Positions 1-5,722 of a stretch of 5,722 bases of DNA are shown one piece after another. Below the pieces are notes generated by a model. That model was not told the origin of the DNA, searched no databases, and was given only the letters and a program-made list of their open reading frames with translations. The DNA lies in NCBI GenBank assembly GCA_023425905.1, contig JAFABT010000356.1:1-5722 (forward strand), in the 5' to 3' direction. The first letter of the stretch is position 1. Each line of letters begins with the position of its first letter. The position numbers and the translations under genes were made by a program. This stretch comes from Actinomycetes bacterium. GTDB taxonomy: Bacteria; Actinomycetota; Actinomycetes; Actinomycetales; Cellulomonadaceae.

Positions 1-24
1 GCCCGGGCGACACGTCGCCCGGGC
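1..24 (+). terminator. Perfect 10-bp GC-rich hairpin in the operon leader
   Basis: Bases 1-10 (GCCCGGGCGA) are the exact reverse complement of bases 15-24 (TCGCCCGGGC), with a four-base loop CACG. The stem may extend past the window edge. No T-tract follows, so this is not a classic intrinsic terminator, although tail-less GC hairpins are common after actinobacterial genes. It lies upstream of an ABC transporter operon that normally follows a substrate-binding-protein gene. It could therefore be a terminator, a partial terminator/attenuator, or a 3' stabilising structure for that upstream message. The hairpin is seen directly; its role is inferred. Confidence 0.5.
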
Positions 25-33
25 CGCGGTGCA

Positions 34-52
34 CCACGTCGCGCGACGGTGG
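34..52. promoter_or_regulatory. Interrupted dyad around a 10-bp palindrome
   Basis: Bases 38-47 (GTCGCGCGAC) form a perfect 10-bp palindrome. It is flanked by CCAC (34-37) and GTGG (49-52), which also pair if G48 is bulged. In RNA this gives a 7-bp stem with one bulge and a GCGC loop. In DNA it could be an operator for a dimeric regulator. It overlaps by two bases another perfect palindrome, GGTGCACC at 28-35. The sequence is so GC-rich that short palindromes arise by chance, so function is uncertain. Confidence 0.3.
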
Positions 53-90
53 CCGCGCCCGTCACCGATGGCGCGTGCTCCGCGCGTCGA

Positions 91-96
91 TAGAGT
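91..96 (+). promoter_or_regulatory. Possible -10 element TAGAGT
   Basis: TAGAGT fits the TAnnnT pattern of actinobacterial housekeeping -10 elements and sits in the only relatively AT-richer patch of the leader. Transcription would start near base 103, leaving a leader of about 23 bases before the GTG at 126. No recognisable -35 (TTGACA-like) is present 16-19 bases upstream. If the operon is instead read through from an upstream binding-protein gene, no promoter is needed here. Confidence 0.22.
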
Positions 97-111
97 GCAA
101 CAACACGAGCC

Positions 112-118
112 GAGGGAG
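112..118 (+). promoter_or_regulatory. Ribosome binding site that fixes the ATPase start
   Basis: GAGGGAG lies seven bases before the GTG at 126. The reading frame is open further upstream, with another GTG at 75, but that codon lacks a purine-rich Shine-Dalgarno sequence. The 17 extra residues would also not resemble the start of an ABC ATPase domain. The GTG at 126 starts directly with the first beta strand (VKLELRGITKRF), as expected for this family. Confidence 0.75.
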
Positions 119-125
119 CCTCAGA

Positions 126-1742
126 GTGAAGCTGGAGCTGCGGGGCATCACCAAGCGTTTCGGGACGTTCGTCGCCAACGACGCGATCGACCTCGTCGTG
201 GAGCCGGGCGAGATCCATGCCCTGCTCGGCGAGAACGGCGCCGGCAAGAGCACGCTGATGAACGTGCTCTACGGGTTCTACGACGCCGACGAGGGGCAGA
301 TCCTCATCGACGACGCGCCGGTCGACTTCGCAGGCCCCGGCGACGCGATGGCCGCGGGCATCGGCATGGTGCATCAGCACTTCATGCTCGTCCCCGTCTT
401 CACCGTCGCGGAGAACGTCGTCCTCGGCTACGAGCCGACCAAGGGCGTCGGGGGCCTCATCGACCTTGCGGAGGCACGCCGCAGAGTCGCGGCGCTGTCC
501 GAACGCTTCGGCTTCGACATCGATCCCGATGCGCTCGTCGAGAACCTCACGGTCGGGGCGCAGCAGCGGGTCGAGATCATCAAGGCGCTCTCGCACGACG
601 CGAAGGTCCTCGTGCTCGACGAGCCCACCGCGGTGCTCACCCCGCAGGAGACCGACGAGCTCATCGGGATCATGCGGCAGCTCAAGGAAGCCGGCACCTC
701 GATCGTCTTCATCACCCACAAGCTGCGCGAGGTGCGCGCGGTCGCTGACCGGATCACCGTCATCCGCCGCGGCAAGGTCGTCGGCTCGGCCGACCCCACC
801 TCGTCCGAGACCGAGCTCGCCTCGCTCATGGTCGGCCGAGCAGTCAACCTCGGCGTGACGAAGTCCCCGGCGGAGCCGGGCGACGCGGAGCTCCGCATCC
901 GCGGCCTCACGGTGCTCTCGCCTACGGGCGGCGTCCTGCTCGACGACATCGACCTCGACGTCCACCGGGGCGAGATCCTCGCGATCGCGGGCGTCCAGGG
1001 CAATGGGCAGACGGAGCTCGCCGAGGTGCTCCTCGGCGCGCGCAAGGCCCACGCCGGCACGATCCATCTGGGAGACACCGCTCTCCTCGGCCTCACGATC
1101 GCCGAGGTGCTCCGCGCCGGGGTCGGGTTCGTCCCCGAGGACCGATCGCACGACGGGCTCGTCGCGCCGTTCACGATCGCCGAGAACTTCATCCTCGACC
1201 AGCACGGTGAGGAGCCGTACTCGCGCTGGGGGTCACTGCGGCCCGCGGTCGTGCGTTCCGCCGCCGAGAAGTACGCCGCGGAGTTCGACGTGCGGACGAC
1301 CTCGGTGATGCAGCCCGTCTCCGCGCTCTCCGGAGGCAACCAGCAGAAGGTCGTCCTCGCGCGCGAGATGTCCCGCCCCCTCCGCCTCTTCATCGCGTCG
1401 CAGCCCACCCGCGGCCTCGACGTCGGCTCGATCGAGTTCGTCCACAACCGGATCGTCGCCGAGCGGGACCACGGCACACCGTGCGTCATCGTCTCGACCG
1501 AGCTCGACGAGGTCATCGGCCTCGGTGACCGCATCGCCGTGATGTACCGCGGGCGCGTCGTCGGCGTCGTACCCGGCTCGACCAGCCGTGACGTCCTCGG
1601 GCTCATGATGGCCGGCGTGCCCCACGACGAGGCCGTCCGCCAGGCGGCGCAGCACCACACCGTCCTCGCGGAGCTCGACGAGACCGCGGCCCAGCCTGCT
1701 CACCCGCCGCACGCCGAGACCGAGAGGAAGGACCAGTCGTGA
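126..1742 (+). CDS. nupO: Nucleoside ABC transporter, tandem-domain ATP-binding protein (NupO/BmpC type)
   Basis: Cytoplasmic ATPase of 538 residues that powers a nucleoside importer; it has two ABC domains in one chain, the usual family size. NBD1 (about 1-235) has Walker A GENGAGKST (35-43), Q-loop Q84, a degenerate signature LTVGAQQ (141-147), Walker B VLVLDEPT with E166, and switch H198. NBD2 (about 254-490) has Walker A GVQGNGQT (289-296), where Q295 replaces lysine, and a canonical signature LSGGNQQ (401-407). It also has ASQPTRGLD in place of a DE-type Walker B (Q426 at the catalytic glutamate) and E459 at the switch histidine. This asymmetry matches the sugar/nucleoside CUT2-like class. 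The tail after about residue 505 is hydrophilic. The stop overlaps the first permease start, so the ATPase and permeases should be made together. Nucleoside rather than sugar substrate is inferred from the permeases and the cdd/deoA neighbours; a ribose or other CUT2 transporter is the less likely alternative. Confidence 0.93.
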   Translation: MKLELRGITKRFGTFVANDAIDLVVEPGEIHALLGENGAGKSTLMNVLYGFYDADEGQILIDDAPVDFAGPGDAMAAGIGMVHQHFMLVPVFTVAENVVLGYEPTKGVGGLIDLAEARRRVAALSERFGFDIDPDALVENLTVGAQQRVEIIKALSHDAKVLVLDEPTAVLTPQETDELIGIMRQLKEAGTSIVFITHKLREVRAVADRITVIRRGKVVGSADPTSSETELASLMVGRAVNLGVTKSPAEPGDAELRIRGLTVLSPTGGVLLDDIDLDVHRGEILAIAGVQGNGQTELAEVLLGARKAHAGTIHLGDTALLGLTIAEVLRAGVGFVPEDRSHDGLVAPFTIAENFILDQHGEEPYSRWGSLRPAVVRSAAEKYAAEFDVRTTSVMQPVSALSGGNQQKVVLAREMSRPLRLFIASQPTRGLDVGSIEFVHNRIVAERDHGTPCVIVSTELDEVIGLGDRIAVMYRGRVVGVVPGSTSRDVLGLMMAGVPHDEAVRQAAQHHTVLAELDETAAQPAHPPHAETERKDQS

Positions 1743-3043
1743 CCGCCCCGACGCCGCCCACCCCGGACCCCGACGCCCCCGAGGACGTCACCGGGACGGG
1801 GAAGGCCGACCCCGCCGCCGCGACGGGCCCGAACGCCGCCACCGCGACCACGGACGCACCTCGCGACGGACGAGGCAACCCGCTGCGCGAGATCCTCGCG
1901 TCCTCGACGCTCGTCACGGTGCTGGCCGTCGCCGCCGCGCTCGTCGTCGCCGCCGTCCTCATCGCCGCGGCCGACCCCGCCGTGCAACGCACCGCCGGCT
2001 ACATCTTCGCCAAGCCGGCGGACTTCTTCGGCGCGATCGCGGACGCCGTCGGCGGGGCCTACACGTCACTCTTCCGCGGCGCGATCGTCGACCCCGAGGC
2101 GAAGAGCTTCGAGCGGTTCATCCGGCCATTCACCGAGACCATGACGGCCGCCGTGCCGCTCATCCTCGCGGGACTCGGCCTCGGCATCGGCTTCCGCGCA
2201 GGTCTGTTCAACATCGGTGCGCAGGGGCAGGTGCTCATCGGGGCGGCTGCCGCCGGGTTCGTCGGGTTCACGTTCCAGCTCCCCGCAGGTCTCCACCTCG
2301 TGGCGGCGGCGGCAGCCGGCGTCGCAGCCGCGGCGCTGTGGGCCGGGATCGCCGGTCTGCTCAAGGCGCGTACGGGCGCCAACGAGGTGATCGTCACGAT
2401 CATGCTCAACTCGATCGCGCTCCTCCTCGTCGGCTACCTCCTCACGACCGACGCATGGACGCGCGGCGGGAGCAACAACCCGATCTCGCCGCCGATCCGC
2501 CCGAGCGCGACCTACCCGCTGCTGCTCGGCGACGGCTTCCGGTTGCACGCCGGGTTCCTCGTCGCGATCGCGGCGGCCTTCGCGGTGTGGTGGCTCATGG
2601 AACGCTCGACGCTCGGCTTCAAGTTCCGTGCCGTCGGCGCCAACGACCGCGCGGCGCGCACCGCCGGCATCAAGGTGACGAACATCTACGTGTGGGTCAT
2701 GCTCGTCGCCGGCGGTCTCGCCGGGCTCGCCGGCACGGCGCAGGTCCTCGGGACGGAGAAGGTGCTCCAGGCCTCGACGGCTGGCTCGATCGGCTTCGAC
2801 GCCATCACGGTCGCCCTCCTCGGACGCTCGCGACCGCTCGGCACCGTGCTCGCCGCCCTCCTCTTCGGGGCGTTGCGCGCCGGCTCGCCCCTCATGCAGT
2901 CCGTGAGCGGCACCCCGATCGACATCGTCCAGGTCGTCCAGGCCCTCATCGTCCTGCTCATCGCGGCGCCCCCGCTCGTGCGCTGGATCTTCCGCCTGCC
3001 CACCCCGGGCCTCGCCCGGTCCTCGAAGGAGGTAGCCGCGTGA
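1739..3043 (+). CDS. nupP: Nucleoside ABC transporter permease 1 (NupP type, BPD_transp_2)
   Basis: Integral membrane protein of 434 residues, one half of the nucleoside channel. Residues 1-45 form a Pro/Ala/Thr/Asp-rich, probably cytoplasmic and disordered tail. Hydrophobic segments follow at about 55-77, 136-152, 160-178, 184-208, 216-236, 271-287, 313-334, 350-380 and 394-412 (by eye). Family marks are GLFNIGAQGQ (155-164), NEVIVTIMLN (215-224), RAVGANDRAARTAGI (297-311) and GFDAITVALLG (352-362). The RAVG...AGI stretch is the cytoplasmic loop expected to contact the ATPase. Translation starts at GTG 1739 within the GTGA overlap with the ATPase stop. AGGAAGG at 1725-1731, seven bases upstream, serves as Shine-Dalgarno. 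The gene ends in another GTGA overlap with the second permease. Family assignment is firm; the exact nucleosides carried cannot be read from the sequence. Confidence 0.92.
   Translation: MTAPTPPTPDPDAPEDVTGTGKADPAAATGPNAATATTDAPRDGRGNPLREILASSTLVTVLAVAAALVVAAVLIAAADPAVQRTAGYIFAKPADFFGAIADAVGGAYTSLFRGAIVDPEAKSFERFIRPFTETMTAAVPLILAGLGLGIGFRAGLFNIGAQGQVLIGAAAAGFVGFTFQLPAGLHLVAAAAAGVAAAALWAGIAGLLKARTGANEVIVTIMLNSIALLLVGYLLTTDAWTRGGSNNPISPPIRPSATYPLLLGDGFRLHAGFLVAIAAAFAVWWLMERSTLGFKFRAVGANDRAARTAGIKVTNIYVWVMLVAGGLAGLAGTAQVLGTEKVLQASTAGSIGFDAITVALLGRSRPLGTVLAALLFGALRAGSPLMQSVSGTPIDIVQVVQALIVLLIAAPPLVRWIFRLPTPGLARSSKEVAA
3026..3033 (+). promoter_or_regulatory. Strong ribosome binding site that fixes the start of permease 2
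   Basis: AAGGAGGT is a near-perfect anti-16S match, six bases before the GTG at 3040. It matters because the reading frame of permease 2 stays open for about 700 bases upstream, antisense-free but overlapping permease 1. A naive longest-frame call would therefore add 234 spurious residues. Confidence 0.85.
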
Positions 3044-4353
3044 GCGCCTCGACCGTGACCCCCACGAACCCCGGAGCGTCGGCTGCCTCGCCCGCGACCA
3101 GCGGCGCACGAGCGGTGCTCGCGCCCCGCTCGTGGCGCGCCACCATCACGTACGCCGTCGTCGCCGGGCTGCTCGGCGTCCTCGCCGCGTCCCTCGACGG
3201 GGCGGTCCGCTCGGGCTTCCGCTTCTCCTCGCCGAGCGACGCCGTCACGCTGCCGAGCGTCGCAGCGCCCTCGCGAGGGCTCCTCGTCGTCCTCGCGATC
3301 CTCGTCGCGCTCGCGGCGATCTACGCCGGCTACCGGGCGTGGCACCGGGCCTCGGCGGGCACCTGGCTCGCGATCTGCGTCGGCCTGTTCGCCGTCACCG
3401 GCTTCATCGCCTGGGCGATCGCGGGCAAGGGCGGCCAGATCGTCGTCACCGGGCTGCTCAACAGCGCGCTCGTGCTCTCGCTCGCACTCATCTTCGGATC
3501 GCTCGCCGGCGTCCTCTGCGAACGCTCAGGGGTCATCAACATCGCGATCGAGGGCCAGCTGCTCGCAGGGGCCTTCCTCGGCGCCGTCGTCGGCACGCTC
3601 ACCGGCTCGGCCGTGCTCGGCATGATCGCCGCGCCGCTCGCGGGCGTCGCCGTCGCCGCGCTGCTCGCGCTCTTCGCGATCGCCTACAAGGTCGACCACA
3701 TCATCGTCGGCGTCGTCCTCAACGTCCTCGTCATCGGCGTGACGAGCTTCCTGTACTCGACCGTCCTCGCCGACAACCCCGCCCAGCTCAACTCGCCCCG
3801 GTCGCTCCCCGTCGTCGCGATCCCGCTGCTGAGCGACATCCCGGTCCTTGGCCCCGTCCTGTTCCGGCAGACGATCCTCGTGTACGTCATGTACGTCGTC
3901 GTCGCCGTCCTCCAGGTCATGGTGTTCCGCAGCCGGTGGGGCCTGCGGATGCGTGCGGTCGGCGAGCACCCCAAGGCCGCCGACACCGTCGGGATCAACG
4001 TCAACCTCACCCGCTGGAAGAGCACCCTGCTCGGCGGTGCGGTCGCCGGGCTCGGCGGCGCCGCGTTCACCGTCGGAGCCGGCCTCGCGTTCGGCAAGGA
4101 GATGACCGCGGGCAAGGGCTTCATCGCCCTCGCGGCCATGATCCTCGGCCGATGGAGCCCCAAGGGCGCCCTCGCCGCCGCGCTGCTCTTCGGGTTCGCC
4201 GACGCCCTCCGGCTCAACCTCGGCGTGCTCGGCTCCGACGTTCCGAGCCAGTTCCTCGGCATGCTGCCGTACCTCGCGACGATCTTCGCCGTCGCCGGAC
4301 TCGTCGGCCGGGTCCGGGCGCCCGCCGCAGAAGGTATCGCCTACGAGAAGTGA
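3040..4353 (+). CDS. nupQ: Nucleoside ABC transporter permease 2 (NupQ type, BPD_transp_2)
   Basis: Integral membrane protein of 437 residues, the second half of the channel and a distant paralogue of permease 1. The conserved core runs from about residue 130 to 425, with CERSGVINIAIEGQLL (160-175), RAVGEHPKAADTVGI (305-319, likely ATPase-contacting loop) and GKGFIALAAMILGRWSP (358-374). INIAIEGQ and RAVGEHPKAADTVGI align with NIGAQGQ and RAVGANDRAARTAGI of permease 1. Ahead of the core are a Ser/Ala/Pro-rich start (1-25) and about three extra hydrophobic segments (33-50, 79-97, 108-128). From memory, the Firmicutes relatives are about 320 residues, so the roughly 110-residue extension is notable. 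The start is GTG 3040, overlapping the previous stop by four bases, with AAGGAGGT six bases upstream. The end (EGIAYEK) is followed by a 49-base gap before cdd. Confidence 0.92.
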   Translation: MSASTVTPTNPGASAASPATSGARAVLAPRSWRATITYAVVAGLLGVLAASLDGAVRSGFRFSSPSDAVTLPSVAAPSRGLLVVLAILVALAAIYAGYRAWHRASAGTWLAICVGLFAVTGFIAWAIAGKGGQIVVTGLLNSALVLSLALIFGSLAGVLCERSGVINIAIEGQLLAGAFLGAVVGTLTGSAVLGMIAAPLAGVAVAALLALFAIAYKVDHIIVGVVLNVLVIGVTSFLYSTVLADNPAQLNSPRSLPVVAIPLLSDIPVLGPVLFRQTILVYVMYVVVAVLQVMVFRSRWGLRMRAVGEHPKAADTVGINVNLTRWKSTLLGGAVAGLGGAAFTVGAGLAFGKEMTAGKGFIALAAMILGRWSPKGALAAALLFGFADALRLNLGVLGSDVPSQFLGMLPYLATIFAVAGLVGRVRAPAAEGIAYEK

Positions 4354-4402
4354 TCGGCGGGCGGGCCCCGTCCGACCGCACACCCCATCCTGAGGAGAAC
4401 CC
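4354..4402 (+). other. Short intergenic gap between permease 2 and cdd
   Basis: This is the longest gap inside the operon. It is GC-rich and ends with the cdd Shine-Dalgarno GAGGAGA (4392-4398), four bases before GTG 4403. I see no convincing promoter, terminator or strong hairpin. Read-through from the transporter genes is the simplest reading, with cdd translated independently rather than by stop/start overlap. Confidence 0.55.
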
Positions 4403-4834
4403 GTGACTGACGAGCTGACCGGACGCGCTACGACCGCGGCGGACGCCGACTGGGAGGCGCTGCGCGCTGCCGCCCGCGACGTCATGACGAGGGCGTACGT
4501 CCCGTACTCGAACTTCCCGGTCGGGGCGGCCGCGCTCGTCGACGACGGCCGGATCGTCGTCGGCTGCAACGTCGAGAACGCCTCCTACGGCGTCGGCCTG
4601 TGCGCCGAGTGCGCGCTCGTCTCCGGGCTCCACGTCTCTGGCGGCGGGATGCTCGTCGCCTTCACGTGCGTCGACGGCCACGGCAACACCCTCATGCCCT
4701 GCGGGAGGTGCCGACAGCTGCTCTTCGAGCACGGTGGCCCCGACCTCGTCCTCGACACCGTCTCCGGCCTGCGCACCATGGCGGAGGTCCTGCCGGACGC
4801 GTTCGGCCCGGCGGACCTTGTCGAACGCGCCTGA
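4403..4834 (+). CDS. cdd: Cytidine deaminase, tetrameric zinc type
   Basis: Cytosolic zinc enzyme of 143 residues that converts cytidine and deoxycytidine to uridine and deoxyuridine plus ammonia in pyrimidine salvage. The length is that of the small homotetrameric class. Zinc ligands are C67, C100 and C103 in CAE (67-69) and PCGRC (99-103), and E69 is the proton-shuttling catalytic glutamate. N56 and E58 in NVENASYG bind the ribose hydroxyls. YSNFPVGAA (35-43) is the conserved substrate-pocket stretch. The residue after the catalytic glutamate is C70 (CAEC), where the Bacillus enzyme has arginine; from memory the mycobacterial enzyme also has CAEC. The GTG 4403 start is preceded by GAGGAGA. 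It lies between the nucleoside transporter and a phosphorylase that uses its product, so it feeds imported cytidine into the uridine branch. The call is secure. Confidence 0.97.
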   Translation: MTDELTGRATTAADADWEALRAAARDVMTRAYVPYSNFPVGAAALVDDGRIVVGCNVENASYGVGLCAECALVSGLHVSGGGMLVAFTCVDGHGNTLMPCGRCRQLLFEHGGPDLVLDTVSGLRTMAEVLPDAFGPADLVERA

Positions 4835-4857
4835 GAACCCCTGAGCAAGGAGCTCCC

Positions 4858-5722
<865 letters not shown>

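Noticed and set aside
71..85. Small GCGCG/CGCGC hairpin in the leader
   Set aside because: Five G/C pairs with a five-base loop are expected by chance at this base composition.
1..93. Possible tail of an upstream protein ending at TAG 91-93 in frame 1
   Set aside because: The frame is open, but the peptide is Arg/Ala/Pro-rich and unlike a binding-protein C-terminus. The region also carries perfect inverted repeats typical of non-coding leader DNA. It cannot be fully excluded without upstream sequence.
428..1660. Long antisense open frame (about 410 codons) opposite the ATPase gene
   Set aside because: The frame is opposite a clearly conserved ATPase. Its product is Arg/Ser/Pro/Thr-rich with no recognisable domain, and long antisense frames are expected in GC-rich coding DNA.
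2338..3039. A 234-codon in-frame extension ahead of permease 2
   Set aside because: It overlaps permease 1 in another frame and encodes an Arg-rich sequence with no family resemblance. The strong Shine-Dalgarno at 3026-3033 and the GTGA junction place the real start at 3040.
2164..4200. Sequence similarity between the two permease genes considered as a recent duplication
   Set aside because: Shared motifs (NIxxxGQ, RAVGxxxxAAxxxGI, LAALLFG) are at family level only. The proteins are otherwise divergent and match two distinct standard subunits of the transporter.
4354..4390. GC-rich stretch after permease 2 considered as a terminator
   Set aside because: Only short, mismatched pairing is possible around GGGCGGGCCCC and there is no T-tract. 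Functional linkage of cdd to the transporter argues for read-through.
3526..4569. Antisense open frames of up to about 347 codons opposite permease 2 and cdd
   Set aside because: The products are Glu/Asp/Arg/Gly-rich with no domain and lie opposite well-conserved proteins, so they are compositional shadows.

Overview
The window comes from a high-GC actinobacterium. GC is by eye around 70%, third codon positions are almost all G or C, and four of the five start codons are GTG. The deaminase and phosphorylase also carry actinobacterial-style motifs. The codon style and gene order would suit a Cellulomonas-like micrococcalean, but the genus is an inference.

All five genes are on the + strand and look like one nucleoside import and pyrimidine salvage operon. 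Positions 1-125 are a probable non-coding leader with a perfect GC-rich hairpin (1-24) and a second dyad (34-52). Positions 126-1742 encode a double-domain ABC ATPase (NupO/BmpC type). Positions 1739-3043 and 3040-4353 encode two different BPD_transp_2 permeases (NupP and NupQ types). Each of these junctions is a 4-base GTGA stop/start overlap. After 49 bases comes cytidine deaminase (4403-4834), and after 23 more comes thymidine/pyrimidine-nucleoside phosphorylase (4858 to the window end, cut off at residue 288).

The genes make one pathway. The ATPase drives a heteromeric permease pair that imports nucleosides. Cdd deaminates (deoxy)cytidine to (deoxy)uridine, and DeoA splits (deoxy)uridine or thymidine with phosphate into the free base and (deoxy)ribose-1-phosphate. 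The BMP-family substrate-binding lipoprotein that such a transporter needs is not in the window and probably lies just upstream of base 1. Further salvage genes, such as adenosine deaminase, probably follow deoA.

I found no mobile element, CRISPR array, RNA gene or broken gene, and no sign of an undescribed system. The points worth a second look are modest: the tandem leader hairpins, the asymmetric ATPase sites, the long N-terminal extension on the second permease, and a glutamine at the substrate-selectivity position of DeoA.
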